Shown piece by piece: positions 16,543 through 24,834 of a stretch of DNA of 45,810 nt (position 1 is the stretch's first letter; every line of letters begins with the position of its first letter). The notes below the pieces were generated by a model. It worked only from the letters and a program-made list of their open reading frames with translations. It searched no databases and was not told the DNA's origin. The position numbers were made by a program, and so were the translations under genes. Source of the DNA: Oceanicola granulosus HTCC2516 (GTDB lineage Bacteria > Pseudomonadota > Alphaproteobacteria > Rhodobacterales > Rhodobacteraceae); contig NZ_CH724108.1 of NCBI RefSeq assembly GCF_000153305.1, positions 452,267 through 498,076 on the forward strand, given 5' to 3'.

Positions 16543-18339
16543 GTGCGGCAATGGAAGGTCCTGACGGGTGCGGCGATGGCCGCGGCGCTCTGCGCGCTGG
16601 CGAGCCCGGCGCTCGCGGTGCGGGTCTCGCTCGATGCCGGGGCGGCCTCGGAAGAGCTCGACGACCAGCTGCGCGACGCCTCGCTGCTGATCACGCTCGA
16701 TGACGAGGACACGCCGACCGCGCAGGATTTCGTCGCCTCGGCGCGTGCCGACTACCGCCGCCTGCTGACCGCGCTCTACGCCAACGGCTACTACGGCGGC
16801 GCGGTCTCGATCCTGATCGACGGGCGCGAGGCGGCGTCGATCGCGCCGCTCGGCGCGCCCGCCAGCATCGAGCGGATCCGCATCCTCGTCGATCCCGGCC
16901 CCCGCTTCACCTTCGGGCGCACCGCGATCACCCCGCTCGCGCCGGGAACCGAGCTGCCCGAGGGCTTCCGCCCCGGCGAACGGGCGCGCTCGACGATCGT
17001 GCGCACCGCCGTCGGCGCCGCCATCGAGGGCTGGCGCCAGCAGGGCAACGCCAAGGCCGAGGTGGCGAGCGAAGACATCACCGCCCGCCACCCCGCCCAG
17101 CAGCTCGACGTCGACGTCGGAATCGCGCCGGGGCCGGTGCTGACCTTCGGTAACCTGATCGTCACCGGCAACGAGCGGGTGCGCACCGAGCGCATCGTCG
17201 CCATCGCCGGCCTGCCCACCGGCACCCGCTACGACCCCGACGAGATCGAGACCGCGACCGCCCGGCTGCGCCGCACCGGGGCGTTCTCGGCGGTGGCGCT
17301 CGAGGAGGCCGACGCGATCGGGCCGGGCAACACGCTGCCCATCGAGGCGACCATCGTCGAGGACGAGCCGCGTCGGATCGGGTTCGGGATCGAGGTCAGC
17401 TCGGTCGAGGGGCTGACGCTGTCGGGGTTCTGGCTGCACCGCAACCTGCTCGGCGGCGCCGAGCGCTTCCGCATCGAGGGCGAGATCAACGGCATCGCGA
17501 CCGACACCGAGGAGATCGACTACGAGCTCGACCTCTCGTTCGACCGCCCCGCCACCTTCGGCCCCGACACCGCGCTGTTCGCCAACCTGCGGCTCGAGCG
17601 GGTGCAGGACCCGGAGATCGACCTGACCGGCGCGGAGGGAGACATCGGCCTGTCGCGCATCGTCACCGAGGACCTCACCGTCACCGGCGCGCTCGGCTTC
17701 CGCGCCGCCGAGGTGCGCACCGATCTCGGCACCAACCAGTACCTGCTGCTCACCCTGCCCGTCACCGCCGAGCTCGACCGGCGCGACGACCCGCTCGATG
17801 CCAAGTCTGGCTACTACATCGACACCGAGCTGACGCCGTTCATCGGCCTCGACAGCGCCGAGAGCGGCGCGCGGCTGTTCGCCGACGCGCGCGCCTACCG
17901 CAGCTTCGGCACCGACGACCGCTTCACCGTCGCCGGGCGCCTGCAGCTCGGCTCCGTCGTCGGCCCTGAAGGCCCCGACGCGCCGGCCGACTTCCTGTTC
18001 TACTCGGGCGGCGGCGGCACGGTGCGCGGCCAGCCGTTCCAGTCGCTCGGGGTCGAGGTCGGCGACGCGACCATCGGCGGCACCTCGTTCCTCGGCGCGC
18101 AGCTCGAGGGCCGGGTGCGGGTGCGCGACAGGATCTCGGCCGTGGGCTTCTACGATTACGGGCAGGTCGGCGACGATCCCTACCCCACCGCCGACGACCC
18201 GTCGCACGCGGGCGCCGGCATCGGCGTGCGCTACGACACCGGCATCGGCCCGATCCGGCTCGACGTCGCGACCCCGGTCAGCGGCGACGACGCCTTCGAG
18301 GCCGTACAGCTCTACATCGGAATCGGACAGGCGTTTTGA
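16543..18339 (+). CDS. tamA: TamA, outer membrane translocation and assembly protein
   Basis: TamA is an Omp85-family outer-membrane barrel that works with the inner-membrane-anchored TamB in the assembly of some outer-membrane proteins and in lipid traffic across the periplasm. The 598-residue product begins at a GTG with a GGGGGGCGA upstream. It has a signal peptide (cut near ASPALA, residue 25). POTRA domains follow up to about residue 270, then a 16-strand-type barrel with the Omp85 motif GGGTVRGQPF and an aromatic C-terminal end (GQAF). tamB starts within its stop codon, the standard tamA-tamB coupling. Confidence 0.93.
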   Translation: MRQWKVLTGAAMAAALCALASPALAVRVSLDAGAASEELDDQLRDASLLITLDDEDTPTAQDFVASARADYRRLLTALYANGYYGGAVSILIDGREAASIAPLGAPASIERIRILVDPGPRFTFGRTAITPLAPGTELPEGFRPGERARSTIVRTAVGAAIEGWRQQGNAKAEVASEDITARHPAQQLDVDVGIAPGPVLTFGNLIVTGNERVRTERIVAIAGLPTGTRYDPDEIETATARLRRTGAFSAVALEEADAIGPGNTLPIEATIVEDEPRRIGFGIEVSSVEGLTLSGFWLHRNLLGGAERFRIEGEINGIATDTEEIDYELDLSFDRPATFGPDTALFANLRLERVQDPEIDLTGAEGDIGLSRIVTEDLTVTGALGFRAAEVRTDLGTNQYLLLTLPVTAELDRRDDPLDAKSGYYIDTELTPFIGLDSAESGARLFADARAYRSFGTDDRFTVAGRLQLGSVVGPEGPDAPADFLFYSGGGGTVRGQPFQSLGVEVGDATIGGTSFLGAQLEGRVRVRDRISAVGFYDYGQVGDDPYPTADDPSHAGAGIGVRYDTGIGPIRLDVATPVSGDDAFEAVQLYIGIGQAF

Positions 18340-21300
18340 GACATCTTCTCGCGTTCTTCATCCTCGTCGCCCTCGCCCTGCCGGCGGCGGCGCAGCAGCA
18401 GCAGGACGGGGAGGACGATGTCGGCTACCTCACGCGGGTGCTGCAGAACCAGCTATCGGACGTCAGCCGCGAGGTGCGCATCCGCGGCTTCGACGGAGCG
18501 CTCAGCAGCCGCGCGACGATCGAGTCGCTGACCATCGCCGACGTCGCCGGCGTCTGGCTCGAGGCCGAGGACCTGGTGCTCGACTGGAACCGCTCGGCGC
18601 TGCTGCGCCGGCGGGTCGACGTCGAGACCCTGGCGGCCGGGCGCATCGCGATCCTGCGCCCGCCCGTCCCCGACCCGGACCTCGACCTGCCGCCGCCCGA
18701 GGCGAGCGCCTTCAGCCTGCCCGACCTGCCCGTCTCCATCGAGGTCGACGATTTCTCCATCGACCGCATCGAGCTGGGCGAGGAATTCATCGGCGAGCCG
18801 GTGGCCGTGGAGGTCGCCGGACAGGCATCGCTGATCGACGGGGAGGGCACCGCCGACATCCGCGCCGAGCGCATCGACGGCGGCGAGGGCCGCTTCGTCA
18901 TCACCGGCGCGTTCTCGAACGAAAGCCGCGTGCTGGTGCTCGACCTGCTGCTCGAGGAGGGCCCCGGCGGCATCGCCGCGACCGCGCTCGACCTGCCCGG
19001 CGAGCCGTCGGTGCGGCTGACGATCGACGGCACCGGCCCGATCGACGACTACAACGCCGAGCTGAGCCTCGCCACCGACGGCGTGGAGCGGCTCGACGGC
19101 AGCTTCGAGCTCGCCACCCTGCGCGAGGCGGAGCCCGAGGTGGAGGGCGAGCTGCCCCCCGCCACCCGCGTCTTCTCGGTCGATTTCGGCGGCGACGTCA
19201 CCAGCCTGCTCGCGCCCGACTACCGCGACTTCTTCGGCCCCGACGTGCGCCTCGTGACGAGCGGCCGGCTGCGCCCCGACGGCTCGCTGTCGCTGCCCGA
19301 GCTGGCGATCAGCGCCGAGTCGGTGCAGATCGAGGGCAGCCTCGAGCTCGGCGCCGATGGCTGGCCCGAGCGGTTCGCGCTCGAGGGCAACCTCGAGGGC
19401 GACGGCGAGCGGCTGCTGCTGCCCTTGCCGGGCCCGCGCACCTACGTGGACGGCGGCCAGATCTACCTCGCCTACGATGCCGCCGAAGGCGAGGAATGGG
19501 GCGGCTTTGCGCTGCTGAACAACTACCAGCGCCCCGGCCTGCGCCTGCCCGCTGTGTCGCTGTTCGGCGAGGGCACCATCGCCAAGACCAGCGAGAACGC
19601 GCTCGGCGAGGCGACGGTCTCCCTCACCTATTCCACCACCGGCATGGAGATCGCCGATCCCGCGCTGGCGCAGGCGCTCGGCACCGACATCACCGGCGCC
19701 GCCGACCTGACGCTCGACGAGAACGCGCCGGTGCGGCTGGAGCGCTTCACCATCGACGGCGACGGCCTGTCGCTCGTCGCCGACGCCACCGTGCGCACCC
19801 AGTCGGCCTTCGAGACCGACTTCGCCGCGAGCGCCGAGGTGGACGACTTCGCCCGCTTCTCGCGCCTCACCGGCACGGACCTCACCGGCACCGGGCAGCT
19901 CGAGGTCTCGGGCACCGTCCTGCCGCTCGGCGGCGGCTTCGACATCGACCTCTCCGCCGTCACCACCGGCCTCGCGCTCGGCAACGACGTCGTCGACCCG
20001 CTGCTCGCCGGCGAGGGCACCGTGCTGCTCGAGGCGACGCGCGACGAGACCGGCACCCGTGTCGAGCGGCTCGAGATCGCCACCGACGCGCTCGATGTCA
20101 CCGGCTCGGCCACGATCACCAGCACCGTCGCCAGCGTCCGGCTCGACGCCGACATCGCCGACATGTCAATCTTGTCCGACGACCTCGTCGGCCCCGGCAA
20201 CCTGACCGGCACGCTCAACCGCGACGCCGCCGAGGTCACCACCTTCGACCTCGCCCTCACCACGCCGGCCGCCGAGCTGGAGTTCGTCGGCACCGCCGCC
20301 TCGCCCGCCGACGGCTACGCCACCGAGCTGGCGCTGAAGGGCGAGGTGCAGGATCTCGCCCCGTTCTCCGAACTCGTCGGGCGCGACCTCGCCGGTGCGG
20401 CGCGGCTCGACGTGACGGGCCGGTTGCGGCCCGAGCAGCGGTTCTTCGACTTCGACGTCTCCGCCGTCACCGACGACCTCGCGCTCGACATCGAGCGGCT
20501 CGACCCGCTGCTCGCCGGCCAGGGCACCCTGTTCGCCTCCGTCGCGCGCGACGAGGCCGGGCTGGTCGTCGACGCGTTCCGGCTGACCACCGACGAGGTC
20601 ACCGCCGAGGCCGAGGCGGTCTGGGGGCCGGGCCAGCGCACCGCCGACCTGACGGCCGAGATCCGCGATGTCGGGCTGGTGCTCGACGACGTCTCCGGCC
20701 CCGCCACCGTCGAGGGCCGCGCCGAGCAGGACGGCGAGGGCAACGTCGCCCTCGACCTCACCGCCACCGCGCCCGAGACCTCGCTCACCGTCGACGCCGT
20801 CGTCGGCCCGCCCGAGGGCGGCTACGTCACCACCGGCACCGTCACCGCCGACGTCGCCTCGCTCGCGCCCTTCGCGCCGCTGATCGGGCGCGACATCGCG
20901 GGCGCCGCCGAGCTGCGCGTCACCGGCAGCGTGGAGCCGGAGAGCCAGTTCTTCGACATCGAGCTGAGTGCCGCCACCGAGGACCTCGCCGTCGGCATCC
21001 CGCGGCTCGATCCGCTCATCGGCGGCTCCGGGCGGCTCGTCATCGATGCCACCCGCAGCGCCGAGGGCATCGACGTGGACGCGTTCGAGCTGACCACCGC
21101 CGAGATCACCGCCTCGGGCGAGGCGATGTTCGGCGACGACGTCCGCAGCGCGCGCATCGACGCCGAGCTGCGCGACGTGGCGCTGGTGCTCGACGGCCTC
21201 TCCGGCCCGGCCACCCTGCGCGGCACCGCCGAGCAGGACGGCGCGGGCAACGTCGCGCTCGACCTCGTCGCGAGCGCCCCGGCCGCCGTCGTCAAGCTCG

Positions 21301-24164
21301 ACGCCACCGTCGCGCCGCCCGAGGAAGGCTACGTCACCACCGGCACGCTCGAGGCCGACATCGCCTCGCTCGCCGCCTTCTCGTCGCTCGCGGGCCGCGA
21401 GCTGGCGGGGGCGGTGACGCTGGACGTGTCGGGCACCGTCGCGCCTCAGACGCAGTTCTTCGACATCGCGCTCTCGGGGCGCAGCCGCAACCTCGTCGTC
21501 GGCATCGAGCAGCTCGACCCGCTGATCGCGGGCGACGGCCGGATCGTGCTCGACGCCGCGCGCGACGCCGACGGCATCGACGTCGCCCGCTTCGAGCTGG
21601 AGACGGACGAGCTGGTCGCCGAGGGCGAGGGCAGCGTCGGCGAGGCGGGCCGCTCGGCGCGCATCGACGCGCGGCTGCGCGACGTGGCCGTGGTGCTCGA
21701 CGGGCTCTCTGGGCCGGCGACGCTCACCGGCACCGCCGAGCAGGACGCCGCCGGCGACATCCGCGTCGACATGACCGCCACCGCCCCCGCCGCACGGGCC
21801 AGCATCGACGCGCTCGTCGAGCCCTCGCAGGGCTACCGCGCCACCGGCACCGTCTCCGCCGACATCGCCTCGCTCGCGCCGTTCGCGCCGCTCGCCGGGC
21901 GGCCGCTCGCGGGGGCCGTGGTGCTCGACGCGTCGGGCTCGGTCTCGCCGCTGCGCCGCTTCTTCGACGTGGAGCTGACCGCGGCGACCCAGGACCTCGC
22001 CGTCGGCATCGCCCAGCTCGACCCGCTGATCGCGGGCACCGGACGCCTCACCCTCGACGCCGCCCGCGACGCCGGCGGCATCCAGGTCGACGCCTTCGAG
22101 CTGACCACCGGGCAGATCACCGCGTCGGGCGAGGCGACGATCACCGACGAGCGCCGCACCGCGCGCATCGACGCCCGGCTCAACGAGACCGGCACCGTGC
22201 TCGCCGGCGTCTCCGGCCCCGCGACCCTGACCGGCACCGCCAGCCAGGGCGCGGGCGGCACCGTCACCGTCGACCTGACCGCGACCGCGCCGTCGCTCTC
22301 GGCCGACCTCGACGCGACCGTCGCGCCGCCCGAGGAGAATTACCGCGTCACCGGCACCCTAGCCGCGACCGTCGGCTCGCTGGCGCCCTACCGGACGCTC
22401 GTGGGCCAGCCCGTCTCGGGCTCGGTACGGCTCGACGCCTCCGGCAGCCTCGACCCGATCGAGGGCAGCTTCGATCTCGCGCTCGACGCCGCCACGACCG
22501 ACCTCGGCATCGGCAACCCGGAGATCGACCAGCTGCTGCGCGGTCCCGGCACCGTGAGCGCGCAGGTCTCGCGCGACCGGCCCGGACAGCTGCGGGTGGA
22601 GAGCGCGCGCGTGGACTTCCCCAACCTCTCGGCCTCCGGCAGGCTCACCGGCGAGGACGGCTCGGGCACCGCCAGCTTCGATGCCCGGCTCGCCGACATC
22701 GGCATCTTCGCGCCCGACTTCTCCGGTCCCGTGACCGCCACGGGCACCGCCAGCCGCAGTGGCGGCGGCGCGTGGACCGTCGATGCCGACATCACCGGCC
22801 CCGGCGGCGTCAGCGCCGCCATCGACGGACAGGTGACCGAGAGCCTCGACCTCGGCCTGACGGTGACCGGCTCGGTGCCGCTGGGCCTCGCCAACGCCTA
22901 CATCGACCCGCGCCGCGTCTCGGGGGTGGGGCAGTTCGACCTGCGCATCGACGCCCCGCCCGCGCTTGGCTCCGTCTCGGGGACGGTGCGCGTCGTCGAC
23001 GCCCGCCTCGCGGTGCCGAGCCTGACGCGGGCCCTGGAGAACATCAACGGCACCGTCGCGCTGGACGGCACCAGCGCCCGGCTCGACCTCGCCGCGCGGC
23101 TGGACGACGGCGGCGGCCTGACCCTCACCGGCCCCGTCGCGCTCGCCGCGCCCTATCCGGCGGAGCTCGCGCTGGTCCTCGATGGCATCGTGCTGCGCGA
23201 CCCGGAGCTCTACGAGACGACGGCCGACGGGCGCATCACCGTCACCGGCCCGCTGGCGGGCGGCGCGCTGATCGCGGGGACGTTCGACCTCGGCCGCACC
23301 GAGATCCGCGTGCCCTCCTCGTCGGTCGGGGCACTCGGCGACCTTCCCGAGGTGCGCCACGTCGCACCGCCGGCGGATGTCGTCAGAACGCTCGAGCGGG
23401 CGCGCCTGTCGGTGTCCGGCGGCGAGGCCGGGGAGAGCGGCGATGGCGACGGCGCGGGCGGGGCCGCCTACCCGCTCGACGTGCTGATCCGCGCCCCCGC
23501 GCGCATCTTCGTGCGCGGCCGGGGGCTGGACGCCGAGCTCGGCGGCCAGCTGAGGATCGAGGGCACCACCGAGGACATCATCCCGATCGGCCGGTTCGAC
23601 CTGCTGCGCGGGCGGCTCGACATCCTGCAGCAGCGCTTCGACCTGACCGAGGGCTACGCGCAGCTCCAGGGCGATTTCGTCCCCTACCTGCGCCTCGTGG
23701 CCGAGACGGAGACCCGCGACGGCACCGACGTGCGCATCATCGTCGAGGGGCCGGCGACGGAGCCCGACGTCACCTTCGCCTCGTCGCCCGAACTGCCGCA
23801 GGACGAGGTGCTGGCGCGGCTGATCTTCGGCCGCGACCTGGCTTCGATCACGCCGCTGCAGGCGATCCAGCTCGCCTCCGCCGTCGGCACCCTCGCCGGG
23901 CGCGGCGGCGGCGGGATCATCGGCGGCCTGCGCGACGGGCTCGGTCTCGACGATTTCGACGTCACCACCGACGAGGAAGGCACCGCCGCCGTCCGCGCCG
24001 GCGCCTATCTCAGCGAGAACGTCTACACCGACGTCACGGTCAACGCCGAGGGCGAGACGCAGATCGACCTCAACCTCGACCTGACCGACGACATCACCGC
24101 CAAGGGCTCCGTCGGCAGCGACGGCGAGACCTCGCTCGGCATCTTCTTCGAGCGCGACTACTGA
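18336..24164 (+). CDS. tamB: TamB, translocation and assembly module subunit (AsmA-like/DUF490)
   Basis: TamB is a very long beta-helical, groove-forming periplasmic protein anchored in the inner membrane that partners TamA. This one has 1942 residues, longer than the 1260-residue E. coli protein. The TTG start overlaps the tamA TGA. The N-terminal hydrophobic segment RHLLAFFILVALALPAAA serves as anchor or signal. Residues about 504-1510 consist of about six tandem repeats of 165-170 residues. The conserved DUF490 C-terminus includes LIFGRDLASITPLQAIQLAS and ends GIFFERDY. Neighbour tamA confirms the assignment. Confidence 0.93.
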   Translation: MRHLLAFFILVALALPAAAQQQQDGEDDVGYLTRVLQNQLSDVSREVRIRGFDGALSSRATIESLTIADVAGVWLEAEDLVLDWNRSALLRRRVDVETLAAGRIAILRPPVPDPDLDLPPPEASAFSLPDLPVSIEVDDFSIDRIELGEEFIGEPVAVEVAGQASLIDGEGTADIRAERIDGGEGRFVITGAFSNESRVLVLDLLLEEGPGGIAATALDLPGEPSVRLTIDGTGPIDDYNAELSLATDGVERLDGSFELATLREAEPEVEGELPPATRVFSVDFGGDVTSLLAPDYRDFFGPDVRLVTSGRLRPDGSLSLPELAISAESVQIEGSLELGADGWPERFALEGNLEGDGERLLLPLPGPRTYVDGGQIYLAYDAAEGEEWGGFALLNNYQRPGLRLPAVSLFGEGTIAKTSENALGEATVSLTYSTTGMEIADPALAQALGTDITGAADLTLDENAPVRLERFTIDGDGLSLVADATVRTQSAFETDFAASAEVDDFARFSRLTGTDLTGTGQLEVSGTVLPLGGGFDIDLSAVTTGLALGNDVVDPLLAGEGTVLLEATRDETGTRVERLEIATDALDVTGSATITSTVASVRLDADIADMSILSDDLVGPGNLTGTLNRDAAEVTTFDLALTTPAAELEFVGTAASPADGYATELALKGEVQDLAPFSELVGRDLAGAARLDVTGRLRPEQRFFDFDVSAVTDDLALDIERLDPLLAGQGTLFASVARDEAGLVVDAFRLTTDEVTAEAEAVWGPGQRTADLTAEIRDVGLVLDDVSGPATVEGRAEQDGEGNVALDLTATAPETSLTVDAVVGPPEGGYVTTGTVTADVASLAPFAPLIGRDIAGAAELRVTGSVEPESQFFDIELSAATEDLAVGIPRLDPLIGGSGRLVIDATRSAEGIDVDAFELTTAEITASGEAMFGDDVRSARIDAELRDVALVLDGLSGPATLRGTAEQDGAGNVALDLVASAPAAVVKLDATVAPPEEGYVTTGTLEADIASLAAFSSLAGRELAGAVTLDVSGTVAPQTQFFDIALSGRSRNLVVGIEQLDPLIAGDGRIVLDAARDADGIDVARFELETDELVAEGEGSVGEAGRSARIDARLRDVAVVLDGLSGPATLTGTAEQDAAGDIRVDMTATAPAARASIDALVEPSQGYRATGTVSADIASLAPFAPLAGRPLAGAVVLDASGSVSPLRRFFDVELTAATQDLAVGIAQLDPLIAGTGRLTLDAARDAGGIQVDAFELTTGQITASGEATITDERRTARIDARLNETGTVLAGVSGPATLTGTASQGAGGTVTVDLTATAPSLSADLDATVAPPEENYRVTGTLAATVGSLAPYRTLVGQPVSGSVRLDASGSLDPIEGSFDLALDAATTDLGIGNPEIDQLLRGPGTVSAQVSRDRPGQLRVESARVDFPNLSASGRLTGEDGSGTASFDARLADIGIFAPDFSGPVTATGTASRSGGGAWTVDADITGPGGVSAAIDGQVTESLDLGLTVTGSVPLGLANAYIDPRRVSGVGQFDLRIDAPPALGSVSGTVRVVDARLAVPSLTRALENINGTVALDGTSARLDLAARLDDGGGLTLTGPVALAAPYPAELALVLDGIVLRDPELYETTADGRITVTGPLAGGALIAGTFDLGRTEIRVPSSSVGALGDLPEVRHVAPPADVVRTLERARLSVSGGEAGESGDGDGAGGAAYPLDVLIRAPARIFVRGRGLDAELGGQLRIEGTTEDIIPIGRFDLLRGRLDILQQRFDLTEGYAQLQGDFVPYLRLVAETETRDGTDVRIIVEGPATEPDVTFASSPELPQDEVLARLIFGRDLASITPLQAIQLASAVGTLAGRGGGGIIGGLRDGLGLDDFDVTTDEEGTAAVRAGAYLSENVYTDVTVNAEGETQIDLNLDLTDDITAKGSVGSDGETSLGIFFERDY
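19845..22860 (+). repeat. About six tandem 500-bp repeats within tamB
   Basis: Repeat units of about 165-170 codons begin near 19845, 20350, 20853, 21362, 21866 and 22373. Each starts with a form of SLAPFAPLIGRDIAGA and continues with LDPLIAG, FELTT.ITASGEA, ARIDA.LRDV, LSGPATLTGTAEQD and a PPE.GY..TGT end. They are diverged at the DNA level, so they are old duplications. Confidence 0.85.
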
Positions 24165-24170
24165 CGCCCC

Positions 24171-24197
24171 GGCCCGACGGTTCTGCACCGTCGGGCC
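24171..24197. terminator. Bidirectional terminator hairpin after tamB
   Basis: GGCCCGACGG (24171-24180) pairs perfectly with CCGTCGGGCC (24188-24197) around a 7-nt loop, between the convergent tamB and methyltransferase genes. No T-run is present. Confidence 0.65.
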
Positions 24198-24212
24198 CGA
24201 GCTGCGGGCCGG

Positions 24213-24725
24213 TCAGCCACGCTGCAGGAACAGGGTGCCGCCGCGCGAAAGGTGCGCAGTCCAGCCGGCGGCGTGGCCGGCGATGACGGCCCGCAAGCCG
24301 GCCATGTTCGAGCGCTCGTCCGCGATCAGCAGCCAGCCCCCCGCATCGACATGGTCGAGCAGCCGCGCCAGCACCGCGTGGCGCGCCGGCGGCGGCATCA
24401 TGTGCAGGGTCCGGTCGATCAGGACGACGTCGAACAGCCCCTCCGGCGCGTAGTCCGCCAGATCGGCGACATCGCCCACGACCGGCAGCGCCTCCGCCTG
24501 CGCCGCCGCCAGCAGATCGCGGATGCCGTTGGGCGCGATATCGACCCCGACGACGCTGTGCCCGCGTCGGGCGATGAACAGAGCGTCGCGCCCCTGCCCG
24601 CAGCCGACATCCAGAACCCGTGCCCCCCGCCGCTCGAAGCGGTCGAAGAAGTCGACGAAGACCGGGCTCGGTGCACCGAGGGCGTCGGGGCTCTCGCCGT
24701 AGAGCTTGTCGTAATCGAAGGCCAT
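24213..24725 (-). CDS. Class I SAM-dependent methyltransferase
   Basis: This is a small, single-domain methyltransferase of 170 residues. The SAM motif I VLDVGCGQGRDA is at residues 37-48, and the acidic loop GVDIAPNGI follows. FDVVLIDRTLHMMP is motif IV, and the DAGGWLLIADE strand comes before a short C-terminus. The layout resembles TehB/thiopurine S-methyltransferase-like detoxifying enzymes (DALFIARRGHSVVGVD), but the substrate cannot be assigned. It stands alone, convergent with tamB, and its ribosome binding site is weak. Confidence 0.85.
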   Translation of the reverse strand: MAFDYDKLYGESPDALGAPSPVFVDFFDRFERRGARVLDVGCGQGRDALFIARRGHSVVGVDIAPNGIRDLLAAAQAEALPVVGDVADLADYAPEGLFDVVLIDRTLHMMPPPARHAVLARLLDHVDAGGWLLIADERSNMAGLRAVIAGHAAGWTAHLSRGGTLFLQRG

Positions 24726-24784
24726 GCACCCAGCCTACAGGGCGCGCCGCCGCCTTGGCCAAGTGAAACATCGCGTGAACGGCA

Positions 24785-24814
24785 AGCGCCCCCGCAGTTT
24801 CCTGCGGGGGCGCT
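24785..24814. terminator. Strong hairpin terminator after the autotransporter
   Basis: AGCGCCCCCGCAG (24785-24797) pairs perfectly with CTGCGGGGGCGCT (24802-24814), a 13-bp GC-rich stem with a 4-nt TTTC loop, 20 bases downstream of the autotransporter stop on the minus strand. Confidence 0.8.
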
Positions 24815-24834
24815 GATCTGCGGGTGCGACGGCC

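Noticed and set aside
19496-24286. 1596-codon plus-strand frame within tamB
   Set aside because: It is extremely Arg-rich and in a shifted frame of tamB. The overlapping TamB protein has signal, repeats and conserved C-terminus.
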